Counted from the first letter of the stretch, positions 1 to 8,472 are shown. The stretch: DNA of 64,000 bases from Streptomyces sp. S.PB5 (GCF_030403745.1 NZ_JAQMWP010000017.1:124001-188000); one strand, 5' to 3'. Made by a program: numbers and translations. The notes: a model not told the origin generated them from the sequence alone.

Positions 1-242
1 TCGTAGCGGTGGCGCTGCTGGAACGCGATGACGAAGGTCTCGGCCATCAGGTCGTCGGCGGCCTCGGCGCCGAGCCGCCGGGCCGCGTAGCGGTGGATGT
101 CGTCGGCGTACCTCTGGAAGAGGATCTCGAAGGCATCGGGCTCCTCCCAGGACCGCTCGACGACCGAGGCGTCGGACTCGACGCCGTCGCGGGGGACGAC
201 ATCGGGAAGGTCTGCGACGCACGGATCGCCTGTCGATTGCAT
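1..242 (-). CDS. ECF RNA polymerase sigma factor, 5' part only (runs off left edge)
   Basis: The reverse strand encodes about 80 residues from an ATG at 242-240, with a GAGGGA ribosome binding site 6 bases upstream. The acidic N-terminus is followed by FEILFQRYADDIHRYAARRL and then LMAETFVIAFQQRHRYD, the usual region 2 of extracytoplasmic-function sigma factors (core RNA polymerase and -10 contacts). Region 4, which reads the -35, lies outside the window. It diverges from fprA across 212 bases that hold a palindrome and an iron-box-like site. No anti-sigma gene is visible on this side. Family assignment is firm; the regulon is unknown. Confidence 0.82.
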   Translation of the reverse strand, partial: MQSTGDPCVADLPDVVPRDGVESDASVVERSWEEPDAFEILFQRYADDIHRYAARRLGAEAADDLMAETFVIAFQQRHRY

Positions 243-357
243 GCGGTTCCCTCGAAGTCATGGGCATGGTCGACTGCTGTTGGCCGATGCCCGCGAACGG
301 GTTCCCGTCCGGCATGAGAGAGTGCTCGCACAGCCCGCCCGGGTCATAAAGTAGCCT

Positions 358-369
358 TATGAGCTCATA
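358..369. promoter_or_regulatory. 12-bp perfect palindrome between sigma factor and fprA
   Basis: TATGAGCTCATA is self-complementary over all 12 bases and lies in a short AT-richer patch between the two divergent start codons. Candidate operator for either gene; the cognate regulator is unknown. Confidence 0.35.
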
Positions 370-389
370 GACCGGACCCGTGTACCAGC

Positions 390-413
390 TTAGGCTTGCC
401 TTAGTTTAGGCTT
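390..413. promoter_or_regulatory. iron-box-like site (DtxR/DmdR type) upstream of fprA
   Basis: TTAGGCTTGCCTTAGTTTA followed by GGCTT carries repeated TTAGGC/GCCT hexamers resembling the DtxR/IdeR/DmdR iron box. By eye the first 19 bases match the consensus TTAGGTTAGSCTAACCTAA at 13 of 19 positions, and the reverse strand scores about the same. It lies about 40 bp upstream of the fprA start, where repressor binding would block the promoter. Iron control of a ferredoxin reductase is plausible but inferred. Confidence 0.42.
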
Positions 414-454
414 CCCGGCGAGATCGCTTGTCGCCTCTCGAAGGGAACCTGATC

Positions 455-1819
455 ATGCCCCGCCCCCTGCGGGTAGCCATCGTCGGCGCCGGACCGGCCG
501 GCATCTACGCCGCCGACGCTCTGCTCAAGTCCGACGTGGCCACCGAGCCCGGTGTGTCCATCGACATCTTCGAGCGGATGCCCGCCCCGTTCGGGCTGAT
601 CCGGTACGGCGTCGCCCCCGACCACCCCCGCATCAAGGGCATCGTCAAGGCCCTCCACCAGGTCCTCGACAAGCCTCAGGTCCGCCTCTTCGGCAACATC
701 GACTACGGCACCGACCTCCACCTGGACGACCTGCGCGCCTTCTACGACGGCGTGATCTTCTCGACCGGCGCCATGGCGGACCGCGAGCTGAGGATCCCCG
801 GCGTCGAGCTCAACGGCTCCTACGGCGCCGCCGACTTCGCCTCCTGGTACGACGGCCACCCGGACGTCCCGCGCACCTGGCCGCTTCAGGCGGAGAAGGT
901 CGCCGTCCTGGGTGTGGGCAACGTGGCGCTCGACATCTCCCGGATCCTCGCCAAGACGGCGGACGAGCTGCTGCCGACGGAGATCCCGCCGAACGTCTAC
1001 GAGGGCCTGAAGAAGAACAAGGCCGTCGAGATCCATGTCTTCGGCCGACGCGGCCCGGCGCAGGCGAAGTTCTCCCCGATGGAGCTGCGCGAGCTGGACC
1101 ACTCGCCCAACATTGAGGTCATCGTCAACCCCGAGGACATCGACTACGACGAGGGCTCGATCGCCGAGCGGCGCGGCAACAAGCAGGTCGACATGGTCGC
1201 CAAGACCCTGGAGAACTGGGCGATCCGCGACATCGGCGACCGCCCGCACAAGCTGTTCCTGCACTTCTTCGAGTCGCCCGTGGAGATCCTCGGCGAGGAC
1301 GGCGAGGTCGTCGGCCTGCGCACCGAGCGCACCGAGCTGGACGGCACCGGAAACGTCAAGGGCACCGGACAGTTCACCGACTGGGACGTCGACGCCGTCT
1401 ACCGCGCGGTCGGCTACCTCTCCGACAAGCTCCCCAAGCTGCCCTGGGACATCGACTCGGGCACCGTCCCGGACGAGGGCGGCCGGGTCATCCAGGAGAG
1501 CGGCGAGCACCTGCAGTCGGTGTACGTCACCGGCTGGATCCGGCGTGGCCCGGTCGGTCTGATCGGCCACACCAAGGGCGACGCCAACGAGACCGTCGCG
1601 AACCTCCTGGACGACTTCGCGAACAGCCGTCTGCAGACGCCCGCCTCTCCCGAGCCGGAGGCCGTCGAGGCGTTCCTCGCCGAGCGCGAGCTCCGCTTCA
1701 CCACCTGGGAGGGCTGGTACCAGCTGGACGCCGCCGAGAAGGCGCTGGGCGAGCCCGAGGGCCGCGAGCGCGTGAAGATCGTCGAGCGTGAGGACATGCT
1801 CAAGGCGAGCGGCGCGTAA
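455..1819 (+). CDS. fprA: FprA-type ferredoxin/flavodoxin-NADP+ reductase
   Basis: A 454-residue FAD enzyme that moves electrons between NADPH and ferredoxin, typically feeding cytochromes P450 or Fe-S systems. An N-terminal FAD-binding motif (VAIVGAGPAGIYAAD, residues 6-20) and a central NAD(P)-binding motif (VAVLGVGNVALDISR, near residue 150) match the adrenodoxin-reductase-like FprA family of Mycobacterium tuberculosis, which has the same length. The ATG at 455 is preferred over an in-frame start at 428 because AAGGGA sits 8 bases upstream. The gene is monocistronic: a strong hairpin follows the stop. No ferredoxin gene is adjacent. The iron-box-like site upstream suggests control by iron. 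Confidence 0.93.
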   Translation: MPRPLRVAIVGAGPAGIYAADALLKSDVATEPGVSIDIFERMPAPFGLIRYGVAPDHPRIKGIVKALHQVLDKPQVRLFGNIDYGTDLHLDDLRAFYDGVIFSTGAMADRELRIPGVELNGSYGAADFASWYDGHPDVPRTWPLQAEKVAVLGVGNVALDISRILAKTADELLPTEIPPNVYEGLKKNKAVEIHVFGRRGPAQAKFSPMELRELDHSPNIEVIVNPEDIDYDEGSIAERRGNKQVDMVAKTLENWAIRDIGDRPHKLFLHFFESPVEILGEDGEVVGLRTERTELDGTGNVKGTGQFTDWDVDAVYRAVGYLSDKLPKLPWDIDSGTVPDEGGRVIQESGEHLQSVYVTGWIRRGPVGLIGHTKGDANETVANLLDDFANSRLQTPASPEPEAVEAFLAERELRFTTWEGWYQLDAAEKALGEPEGRERVKIVEREDMLKASGA

Positions 1820-1839
1820 GCGAGTTCGGCCGTACCGTG

Positions 1840-1882
1840 TGACGGGCGCGGCCGGGGGTGTGCCCCCCGGCCCCGCCCGTCA
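1840..1882. terminator. bidirectional hairpin after fprA
   Basis: TGACGGGC (1840-1847) pairs with GCCCGTCA (1875-1882), and GGCCGGGGG pairs with CCCCCGGCC inside it around a TGTG loop. The hairpin starts about 20 bases after the fprA stop and also overlaps the 3' end of the convergent decayed gene, so it can serve both strands. Confidence 0.7.
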
Positions 1883-2707
1883 CGCGTCTTCGTGCTCGAC
1901 CGTGACGACGATCTTCCCGACCTGCGCGCCCGCCTCCAGGTACCGGTGCGCCTCGGCGATCTCCTCCAGGGCGAAGACACGATCCACGGCCGGCACGAAG
2001 GCACCCGTGCCCAGACCGGCGGCGACGAACGCCTCGGCGCGGCGCAGCCGTTCGGGGTCCCGTGTGATCCCGTGGAGGGTGTAGGTACGCATGTTCAGCG
2101 CGGGCATGCCGAGGTCGAATCCGGGGCAGGGCGTGGCCTCACCGCTCAACGCGCCGTACAGGAACAGCGTGCTGCCTGGGGCGACGACCCGGGCCAGGTC
2201 CACCACGCCCGGCCCTGCGACGGCGTCGAAGACGAACCTCGGCGCCGCGCCCCGCAGTCAGTTCCCGGACCCGGCCGACGAGGTCCTCCTCCTGCGTCAC
2301 GATCACCTCGGCCGCGCCCGCCTTCAGCAGCGCCTCTCTCTTGGCGCGGGTCCGGGTGGTGGCGACGGGAACCGCGCCGAGACCGCGGACGACCTGGATG
2401 GCGGCCAGGCCCACGCTGCTGGACGCGGCCGTCACGACGACGGTGTCGCTGGCCCGCGCCCCGCCGGCCTCCACGGGCGCGCCGTAGGCCGTCGGATACG
2501 GCATCCACACCGCGGCCGCGGCGACGGCTCGAGCCCCTCGGGCCGCCGGAGCACCGCCCTGGCGGGGACGACGGCACGCCCGGCGTGGACCCCGTGGTCG
2601 TTCATGGAGAACGCCGGTACCACGCTGATGTGTCGGCCGATCGAGAACCCGGTCACGTCCGCGCCGACCGCCGCGTCCTCCGGGCGCAGCACCTCGGGCC
2701 CGCCGAG
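1880..2707 (-). pseudogene. decayed zinc-type alcohol dehydrogenase/quinone reductase (MDR family)
   Basis: Pieces of one medium-chain dehydrogenase lie in three reading frames. LGGPEVLRPEDAAVG (from 2707), then VTGFSIG through VVPARAVLRRPEGL, lie in one frame. AVWMPYPTAYGAPVE, the Rossmann stretch TAASSSVGLAAIQVVRGLGA and VRELTAGRGAEV lie in a second (about 2240-2540). VVDLARVVAPGSTLFLYGAL to the C-terminus VGKIVVTVEHEDA is in a third (1880-2240). Compared with an intact family member there are two frameshifts (near 2530 and 2235). An internal deletion of roughly 50-60 residues joins the N-terminal GGPEVL motif to the end of the catalytic domain, and the start codon is missing. The remnant begins directly after the stop of the upstream GNAT gene, so the deletion junction may have brought them together. 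Very unlikely to be functional. Confidence 0.82.
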
Positions 2708-3343
2708 TTACAGACGGTCCGTTTCTCCCGTCGCACGGCCGAGGCAGGCGACATGGCCACCGAGGTGCGGTACGTCGATCTCCTGGAAGCCGAGGCGGTC
2801 GTAGAAGGCGCGGGCCGGAACGTTGGCCGTCGCCATCACCAGATGCACGGCCGGCACCCCGCGGTCGCTCAGGGCCCGCAGGAAGGTCCGCATCAACTCG
2901 CGGCCATGGCCCCGCCCCTGCCACTCGGGGAGCAGATCGATGTGCAAGTGGGCGGGATAGGCGGCGAGTTCGGGGATGATCATCCGCTCGGGGTGGTGCA
3001 GCAGCGGGACCATCGCCTCGTCGGGGGTGGTGGGCGGGCCACTGGATTCCGGATAGCGGCCGGCGACCAGGGGAAGCCACTTCTCACGGAAGGCGTCGAC
3101 GAACCGGGGGGTGTCGGCGGTGCCGAGGATGTAACCGACCGCCCGCCCCCGTCCGTCGTCCAGGACGAAGGTGAGGTCCGGTTCCAGTTCCGCGTAGGGG
3201 GTCGCGAAGATCACCGGGAGGATCCCGGGGTCCTTGTACACCGGGCGGCTGTCGAGGCCGTTGTGCGCGGTGCGGATGCAGATGTCCTCAAGGGCGGCTC
3301 GGTCCTCGCGGCGGTACGAGCGGATCACGGCTGACGAAGTCAT
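2708..3343 (-). CDS. GNAT-family N-acetyltransferase
   Basis: 211 residues from the ATG at 3343 (TSSAVIRSYRRED next), with AGGA about 9 bases upstream; an in-frame start at 3376 would place the CebR-type palindrome inside the gene. The C-terminal half carries the acetyl-CoA pyrophosphate-binding loop of GNAT enzymes (LLPEWQGRGHGRELM, residues about 150-164) and the usual VPARAFYDRLGFQE near the end. The N-terminal half (VLDDGRGRAVGYILGTADT) supplies the first strands. It resembles the acetyltransferases sometimes linked to O-GlcNAcase-like enzymes, but the substrate cannot be read from sequence. A perfect CebR-like operator lies 18 bp before the start, suggesting sugar-responsive repression. 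Its stop codon abuts the decayed dehydrogenase. Confidence 0.85.
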   Translation of the reverse strand: MTSSAVIRSYRREDRAALEDICIRTAHNGLDSRPVYKDPGILPVIFATPYAELEPDLTFVLDDGRGRAVGYILGTADTPRFVDAFREKWLPLVAGRYPESSGPPTTPDEAMVPLLHHPERMIIPELAAYPAHLHIDLLPEWQGRGHGRELMRTFLRALSDRGVPAVHLVMATANVPARAFYDRLGFQEIDVPHLGGHVACLGRATGETDRL

Positions 3344-3361
3344 CGCAGCATCCTGCCTACT

Positions 3362-3375
3362 TGGGAGCGCTCCCA
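3362..3375. promoter_or_regulatory. perfect CebR-type operator
   Basis: TGGGAGCGCTCCCA is a 14-bp perfect palindrome identical to the known binding site of CebR, the LacI-family cellobiose/cello-oligosaccharide repressor of Streptomyces. It lies between the divergent GNAT gene (start 18 bp away) and the DUF1152 gene (start 39 bp away), so it could control either or both. Confidence 0.8.
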
Positions 3376-3414
3376 CAACCCGGTGGGCGGAAGATCACCT
3401 GTTAGCGTCCTGCG

Positions 3415-4380
3415 ATGTTCTCCCTCCAAGAGCCCGCCCTCTTCACCCGCCTGCGCGCCGCGCGGCGGGTCCTCGTCGCCGGCGCCGGTGGCGGTTTCGA
3501 CATCTACGCCGGTCTTCCGCTGGCTCTGGCACTGGGCTCGGCCGGGAAGGAAGTACACCTGGCCAACCTGTCGTTCGCGGATCTGTACGGCCTCGACACG
3601 CAGGTGTGGCTGCGCGAGGACGTCGCGGCCGTACATCCCGACACCGCCGCCCGCGGCGACTACTTCCCCGAGCGCTCTCTGGCCCGATGGCTGGACCGCC
3701 AGGGGCTGCCCGCGACGGTGTACGCCTTCCCGAGCCTGGGCGTACGCCCCCTGCGGGCCGCCTATCGCCGCCTCCTCGACCACCTGGGACCGGTGGACGC
3801 GATCGTGCTCGTGGACGGCGGGACGGACATCCTGCTGCGGGGCGACGAGCACGGGCTCGGCACCCCGGAGGAGGACATGGCGAGTCTGGCCGCGGTGGCG
3901 GGGCTGGACGAGATACCCGAACGCCTCGTCGCCTGCCTCGGGTTCGGGGTGGACTCCTACCACGGCGTCAACCACTCCCTCGTCCTGGAGAACCTGGCCG
4001 CGCTGGACCGCGAGGGCGGCTACCTGGGCGCGTTCTCGCTGCCGCGCGCGAGCCGCGAAGGTGCCCTCTACCTCGACGCGGTGGCCCATGCCCAGGAGTG
4101 CACCCCGGAGCATCCGAGCATCGTCAACGGCTCCGTCGCCGCGGCCGTGCGCGGTGACTTCGGGGACGTCCGCTTCACCGCTCGGACCCGTGACAGCGAG
4201 CTGTTCGTCAATCCGCTCATGGCCCTGTACTTCTGCGTGGACGCCCCCGCCCTCGCCCGCCGCAATCTCTACCTCGACCGGCTGGAGGACACCGCGCTGA
4301 TGCGCCAGATCAGTTCCGTCATCGCGGAGTTCCGTGACGAACTGCCGCGACAGCGGCCGCCGCGCGCCTATCCGCACTGA
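3415..4380 (+). CDS. DUF1152 domain protein
   Basis: 321 residues starting at ATG 3415. The N-terminal RRVLVAGAGGGFDIYAGLPL is a glycine-rich nucleotide-binding-like loop typical of DUF1152 proteins, followed by alternating strand/helix segments. VDGGTDILLRGDE (about residues 136-148) and GFGVDSYHGVNHS (about 177-189) carry conserved acidic residues and histidines that could form an active site. No signal peptide or membrane span. Function unknown for the family. It diverges from the GNAT gene across the CebR-type palindrome. Confidence 0.8.
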   Translation: MFSLQEPALFTRLRAARRVLVAGAGGGFDIYAGLPLALALGSAGKEVHLANLSFADLYGLDTQVWLREDVAAVHPDTAARGDYFPERSLARWLDRQGLPATVYAFPSLGVRPLRAAYRRLLDHLGPVDAIVLVDGGTDILLRGDEHGLGTPEEDMASLAAVAGLDEIPERLVACLGFGVDSYHGVNHSLVLENLAALDREGGYLGAFSLPRASREGALYLDAVAHAQECTPEHPSIVNGSVAAAVRGDFGDVRFTARTRDSELFVNPLMALYFCVDAPALARRNLYLDRLEDTALMRQISSVIAEFRDELPRQRPPRAYPH

Positions 4381-4474
4381 AGGTCACGTTTCGGGGAATC
4401 GGCCGTGATCGCAGGGCAAGGCTGTATACGCTCCAGGCTCGTCTTCACGCAACCTTCACAAGGGGGGCCTTGTC

Positions 4475-4969
4475 ATGCGTATACGCCTTGCCGCCACGAC
4501 CGCCGCCGCCACGGGCACACTGATCGCGCTCACGGCCGTACCGGCCGAGGCCGCCGAGTACACCTCCGCGCTCAAGGTCCGCGGTGTCCAGTACGACGCG
4601 CCCGGCAGCGACTCCAACAACTGCGCCACCGGGAACACCGACGAGGAGTATCTGACCGTCAAGAACTACTCGTCGACCAAGACCGTGAACCTGAAGGGCT
4701 ACCTGGTCGAGGACGCGGTCGGCAACTTCTTCGAGTTCACCGCGAACCACTACCTCCAGCCCGGTGACTACGTGAAGCTCCGCGGCGGCCACGGCAGCGA
4801 CTCCGACGCCAAGAACGTCGTCTACCGCGACAACTGCAACTTCATCTGGAACAACGACAAGGACACGATCTACCTGTACAAGCCCTCCGGGAGCAGGGCC
4901 GACGTGCACTCCTACACCAAGAGCGGCTCCGACCCGGACCGCAACGGCTACATCAAGTTCCACAGCTGA
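4475..4969 (+). CDS. secreted lamin-tail-domain (LTD) protein
   Basis: 164 residues with a Sec signal peptide (MRIRLAATTAAATGTLIALT, likely cleavage after AEAA near residue 27). The mature part is a single small beta-sandwich resembling the lamin tail domain: EYTSALKVRGVQYDAPG, EEYLTVKNYSS, VNLKGYLVEDAVGNFFEF, LQPGDYVKLRGGHGSD and FIWNNDKDTIYLY are the usual strand motifs. Two cysteines (in NNCATG and DNCNFIW) could form a disulfide outside the cell. The ribosome binding site is a run of G (AAGGGGGG). Streptomyces secrete several such small LTD proteins of unknown role. Monocistronic. Confidence 0.85.
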   Translation: MRIRLAATTAAATGTLIALTAVPAEAAEYTSALKVRGVQYDAPGSDSNNCATGNTDEEYLTVKNYSSTKTVNLKGYLVEDAVGNFFEFTANHYLQPGDYVKLRGGHGSDSDAKNVVYRDNCNFIWNNDKDTIYLYKPSGSRADVHSYTKSGSDPDRNGYIKFHS

Positions 4970-5046
4970 GCTTCCGGTGCCGGGCTCGGCGTGCCGGGCG
5001 CCCAGGCGAACAGCGCGTCGGCGGTGGCGAACCACGGGGCGGAGGC

Positions 5047-5724
5047 TCACCGCCCGTCCCAGTGGTACCGCCGTTCGGGCCGTCCCGCGTGGCCGTACCG
5101 CAGGGAGACCACCGCTCGGCCCGTGACCGCGAGGTGTTCGAGGTAGCGGCGGGCGCTGACCCGGGAGATGCCGACCCGCTCGGCGCATTCGGCGGCGGAC
5201 AGGGTGCCCTGGACCGCGCGCAGCGCCCGTTCGACGAGCTCGGAGGTCTCCACGCTCATCCCCTTCGGCAGCGCCGGCGCCACCGTCGGCGCGACGACCC
5301 GCCCCAGCGCCCGGTCCACCTCGGCCTGCCCGCTGACCGTCCCGACGCACAGGTCGCCGCGCCGGGCGCTGTAGCGCTCCAGCCGGTCCTTGAGTTCATC
5401 GGCGTCGAACGGTTTCAGCAGGTAGTCGACGACGCCCTGGCGGACGGCGCGGCGGACCGCATCCGTCTCGCGGGCGGCGCTGATCACCATCACGTCGCAG
5501 TCGTGGCCCGCGGTCCGCAGCCGGGGAACGACGTCGAGACCGAACATGTCGGGCAGATAGAGGTCGAGCAGGACCAGGTCGGGCTCCAGCTCGGCAACGG
5601 CGGTGAGCGCCTGCTCCCCGCAATTCGCCGTGCCGACCACGCGGAAGCCCTCGACGCTGTCGACGAATCCGCGGTGGATGCGCGCCACCATGAAGTCGTC
5701 CTCGACCACGAGTACGTCGATCAT
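5047..5724 (-). CDS. CitB/DcuR-type response regulator
   Basis: 225 residues. The N-terminal receiver has the acidic pair VVEDD, phospho-acceptor Asp in LVLLDLYLPD (about residue 54), a switch serine in MVISA and the lysine in YLLKPFDADE. The C-terminal part has an HTH (LSAAECAERVGISRVSARRYLE), typical of regulators partnered with CitA/DcuS kinases. Its ATG overlaps the kinase stop (ATGA), so the two are translationally coupled. Expected to activate the divergent tctCBA operon in response to an external carboxylate. The start at 5724 is set by this overlap and by the first beta strand. Confidence 0.92.
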   Translation of the reverse strand: MIDVLVVEDDFMVARIHRGFVDSVEGFRVVGTANCGEQALTAVAELEPDLVLLDLYLPDMFGLDVVPRLRTAGHDCDVMVISAARETDAVRRAVRQGVVDYLLKPFDADELKDRLERYSARRGDLCVGTVSGQAEVDRALGRVVAPTVAPALPKGMSVETSELVERALRAVQGTLSAAECAERVGISRVSARRYLEHLAVTGRAVVSLRYGHAGRPERRYHWDGR

Positions 5725-7370
5725 CGGACCTCCTCCGTCTCCCGCTCGGCCGGCCGGCCCACGGACATCCAGGCCGTGAACACGGCGCCCGTCTCTGTGT
5801 TGGTCACCGACACCTCGCCGCCCCTGCGGGTGCACACCAGCCGGGTGAGGGCGAGGCCGATCCCGCGGTCGCCGCCCTGCGCGGCCTTGGTGGTGAAGCC
5901 GCGCAGGAAGACCTCCTGCGCGAGCTCGGGCGCCACGCCCGGGCCCGAGTCGCGGACCACGATCTCCACGCTGGAGGCGTCCTGCCGCAGTTCGACCTCC
6001 ACCCAGGCGTCGGAGTCGTGCTCCGAGGCGGCGGCCGCGTCGAGGGCGTTGTCGACGAGATTGCCGAGCACGGTCGCCACGTCCGCGGAGTCCGTCGGCT
6101 CCAGCCGGTCCAGGGCGGTGCGCTCGGAGATCCGCAGCTGTACCCGGCGTTCCGCGGCGAGCGCGGACTTGGCCATGAGCAGCGCGGCGACGGCCCGGTC
6201 CCGGACCCGGCTGGTGAGGGTCAGGTCGAGGGACTCGCGGTGTCTGCGCAGGGCGCGGACGTACCGGACGACCTCGTCGTGCTCGCCGATCTGGATGAGC
6301 CCGGAGATGGTGTGCAGCTGGTTGGAGAACTCGTGGGCCTGCGCCCTGAGCAGTTCGGTGCTGCTGCGGAAGGAGCCCAACTCGCGTTCCAGCTGGGCCA
6401 GTTCGGTGCGGTCGCGGAGGGTCGTCACGGAGCCGAGGCGGCGGCCGTCCTTGGTGACGTCCATCCGGTTCATCACCAGCACCCGGCCCCGACGCACGAC
6501 CACCTCGTCACGGCGCTCGGTGCCGTGGTCGGCGCCGGTCCCGGCCAGGACGTCGTACAGCCTGCCGGTGATCCCCAGGTCCGCCAGGCTCATGCCCACG
6601 CAGGGCTCGGGGAGGTCGAGCAGCTGGCGGCCGACGTCGTTGACGAGGGTGAGGCGCAGCCTGGGGTCGAGGGCGATCACACCTTCGGCGAGGCCGAACA
6701 GCATGGCCTCCCGGTGCTCGGCGAGGCCGGCGATCTCGCGGGGTTCGAGGCCGAGGGTCTGCCGTTTGATCCGCCGGGCCAGCAGCCAGGAGCCGGCGAC
6801 GCCGAGCACGCTCGCGATGCCGAGGTAGGCGAGCAGATAGGAGGAGGCGCCGCTGAGGCGCTGCCAGGCCGACGGTGAGGCCCGTCCGATCATGACCGTC
6901 CCGACGTGCTCGCCGACATGGTCGTCGTGCTCGGCGAGCACCGGTGCCTGGGCCACCAGTTCACGGACCCCGGCCACCGGCAGCTCCCCGGACCAGCCGC
7001 GGGCCTGCGCGACGCTCGGCCCGTCGACCGGCAGCCGGGTGCCGACCAGGGTGGGGTTGGTGGCGGCCACGATCTCGCCGTCCGCGTCGGCGACGGTGAC
7101 CGAGGTGACGTTCGACCGGGTCCGCGTGGTCTGCAGCAGCGGCGCCAGGGTCTCACCGGGCGCGGGCAGCACGAGCTGGGCACGCAGCAGGGGGTTGCCG
7201 GCCATCTCCTCGGCGAGGGCGGTCACCCGGCGTCCCTCGACCCGGTCGAAGGTCGCCTCGGACTGCGCCAGCGACACGGCGGCCACCGCGACCAGCACGA
7301 CCACCACGATGGCGAGCTGCAGGACCAGCAGCTCACCGGCGAGGGTGGGGCGGCGGGATCTCACGACCAC
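5721..7370 (-). CDS. CitA/DcuS-type sensor histidine kinase
   Basis: About 550 residues. A first transmembrane helix (LLVLQLAIVVVVLVAVAAVS) leads into an extracytoplasmic PAS-like sensor of about 130 residues. A second helix (SYLLAYLGIASVLGVAGSWLL) is followed by a cytoplasmic PAS region, the H-box AHEFSNQLHTISGLIQ with the phosphorylated histidine, and an HATPase domain with N-box NLVDNALDAA and G-box GDRGIGLALTR. The H-box form is characteristic of citrate/C4-dicarboxylate sensors. GAAGG lies 11 bases before the GTG at 7370; TTG 7388 and GTG 7364 are alternatives. It is divergent from tctC with a short shared promoter, so tricarboxylates are the likely ligand (inference). Confidence 0.9.
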   Translation of the reverse strand: MVVRSRRPTLAGELLVLQLAIVVVVLVAVAAVSLAQSEATFDRVEGRRVTALAEEMAGNPLLRAQLVLPAPGETLAPLLQTTRTRSNVTSVTVADADGEIVAATNPTLVGTRLPVDGPSVAQARGWSGELPVAGVRELVAQAPVLAEHDDHVGEHVGTVMIGRASPSAWQRLSGASSYLLAYLGIASVLGVAGSWLLARRIKRQTLGLEPREIAGLAEHREAMLFGLAEGVIALDPRLRLTLVNDVGRQLLDLPEPCVGMSLADLGITGRLYDVLAGTGADHGTERRDEVVVRRGRVLVMNRMDVTKDGRRLGSVTTLRDRTELAQLERELGSFRSSTELLRAQAHEFSNQLHTISGLIQIGEHDEVVRYVRALRRHRESLDLTLTSRVRDRAVAALLMAKSALAAERRVQLRISERTALDRLEPTDSADVATVLGNLVDNALDAAAASEHDSDAWVEVELRQDASSVEIVVRDSGPGVAPELAQEVFLRGFTTKAAQGGDRGIGLALTRLVCTRRGGEVSVTNTETGAVFTAWMSVGRPAERETEEVR

Positions 7371-7467
7371 AATGAACTCAACCTTCAATGCTCACACAAG
7401 GCAGACGGGGTGTCCGAGGAATCGCACAATCATGGCGCCGGACCAGCCCCAGCGAAAGAGATGAGCC
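7371..7467. promoter_or_regulatory. shared divergent promoter region, kinase/tctC
   Basis: Fewer than 100 bases separate the kinase start from tctC, so both promoters and the expected response-regulator site must lie here. No obvious repeat stands out by eye. Confidence 0.4.
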
Positions 7468-8472
7468 ATGAGAACTCGCAGAGCCGCACTTCTCGGCGCT
7501 CTTGCCACTGTGTCGATGCTCGCCGTCAGCGCCTGCGGTGCCACCGCGGAGAAGGAGGACTCGGGGAGCGGGAGCTCCAAGCCCGTCAGCGGTCTGCGCC
7601 TCATGGTGCCCAACACCCCGGGCAGCGGGTACGACGTCACCGCCCGGACCGTCGCCCAGGTGATGCAGGACTCCAAGGTCGCCTCCGGCGTCCAGGTCTA
7701 CAACCTGCCCGGCGCGGGCGGCACCGTGGGCCTGCAGCGCCTGGTGAACGAGAAGGGCAACGGCAAGCTGGCCATGCAGATGGGCCTGGGCGTCGTCGGT
7801 TCCGCGTACACCTCGAAGTCCGAGGCGACCCTGACCGACACCACGCCCCTGGCCAAGCTGATCGAGGAGGCCGGCGCGATCGTCGTGTCGAAGGACTCCC
7901 CGTACAAGACGATCGACGACCTCGTGACGGCGTGGAAGAAGGACCCGAAGAAGGTCGCCGTGGGCGGCGGCTCCTCGCCGGGCGGCCCGGACCATCTGCT
8001 GCCGATGCAGCTGGCGAAGGCGGTCGGCATCGAGCCGAAGAAGGTCAACTACGTCTCGTACGACGGCGGCGGCGAACTGCTGCCCGCGATCCTCGGCAAC
8101 AAGATCGCCTTCGGCGCCAGCGGGTACGGCGAGTTCCTCGACCAGATCGAGGCCGGACAGGTACGGGTCCTGGCGGTCACCAGCGAGGAGCCCATCGAGG
8201 CGGTGAAGGACGCCCCCACCCTCAAGGGCTCCGGGATCGACCTGGTCTTCACCAACTGGCGTGGCATCGTCGCCCCTCCGGGGATCACCGACGCGCAGAA
8301 GAAGACCTGGATCGACACCCTCACCACGATGCACGACTCGAAGGAGTGGAAGGCCGAGCTGACCAAGCGCGGCTGGACCGACGCCTTCGTCACCGGTGAT
8401 GAGTTCGGCAGCTATCTCAAGGACCAGGACAAGTCCGTCGCCGATCTGCTGGCAGAGCTCGGGCTGGCGTGA
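7468..8472 (+). CDS. tctC: tricarboxylate transporter substrate-binding lipoprotein TctC
   Basis: 334 residues with a lipoprotein signal peptide (lipobox LAVSAC, Cys about residue 22) followed by a Gly/Ser-rich linker. The mature protein shows the Bug/TctC fold: LRLMVPNTPGSGYDVTAR binds the carboxylate, then VYNLPGAGGTVG, VGGGSSPGGPDHLLP and NWRGIVAPPGITD. It captures the substrate outside the membrane and hands it to TctB/TctA. First gene of tctCBA. Substrate could be citrate or another carboxylate; it cannot be told from sequence. Confidence 0.93.
   Translation: MRTRRAALLGALATVSMLAVSACGATAEKEDSGSGSSKPVSGLRLMVPNTPGSGYDVTARTVAQVMQDSKVASGVQVYNLPGAGGTVGLQRLVNEKGNGKLAMQMGLGVVGSAYTSKSEATLTDTTPLAKLIEEAGAIVVSKDSPYKTIDDLVTAWKKDPKKVAVGGGSSPGGPDHLLPMQLAKAVGIEPKKVNYVSYDGGGELLPAILGNKIAFGASGYGEFLDQIEAGQVRVLAVTSEEPIEAVKDAPTLKGSGIDLVFTNWRGIVAPPGITDAQKKTWIDTLTTMHDSKEWKAELTKRGWTDAFVTGDEFGSYLKDQDKSVADLLAELGLA

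Noticed and set aside
5062..6828. 588-codon plus-strand frame opposite the two-component genes
   Set aside because: Shadow of the response regulator and kinase.
6906..8399. 497-codon open frame on the plus strand across the kinase and tctC
   Set aside because: Low-complexity, Arg/Gly/His-rich translation and off-frame to the well-supported genes; a GC-skew shadow.
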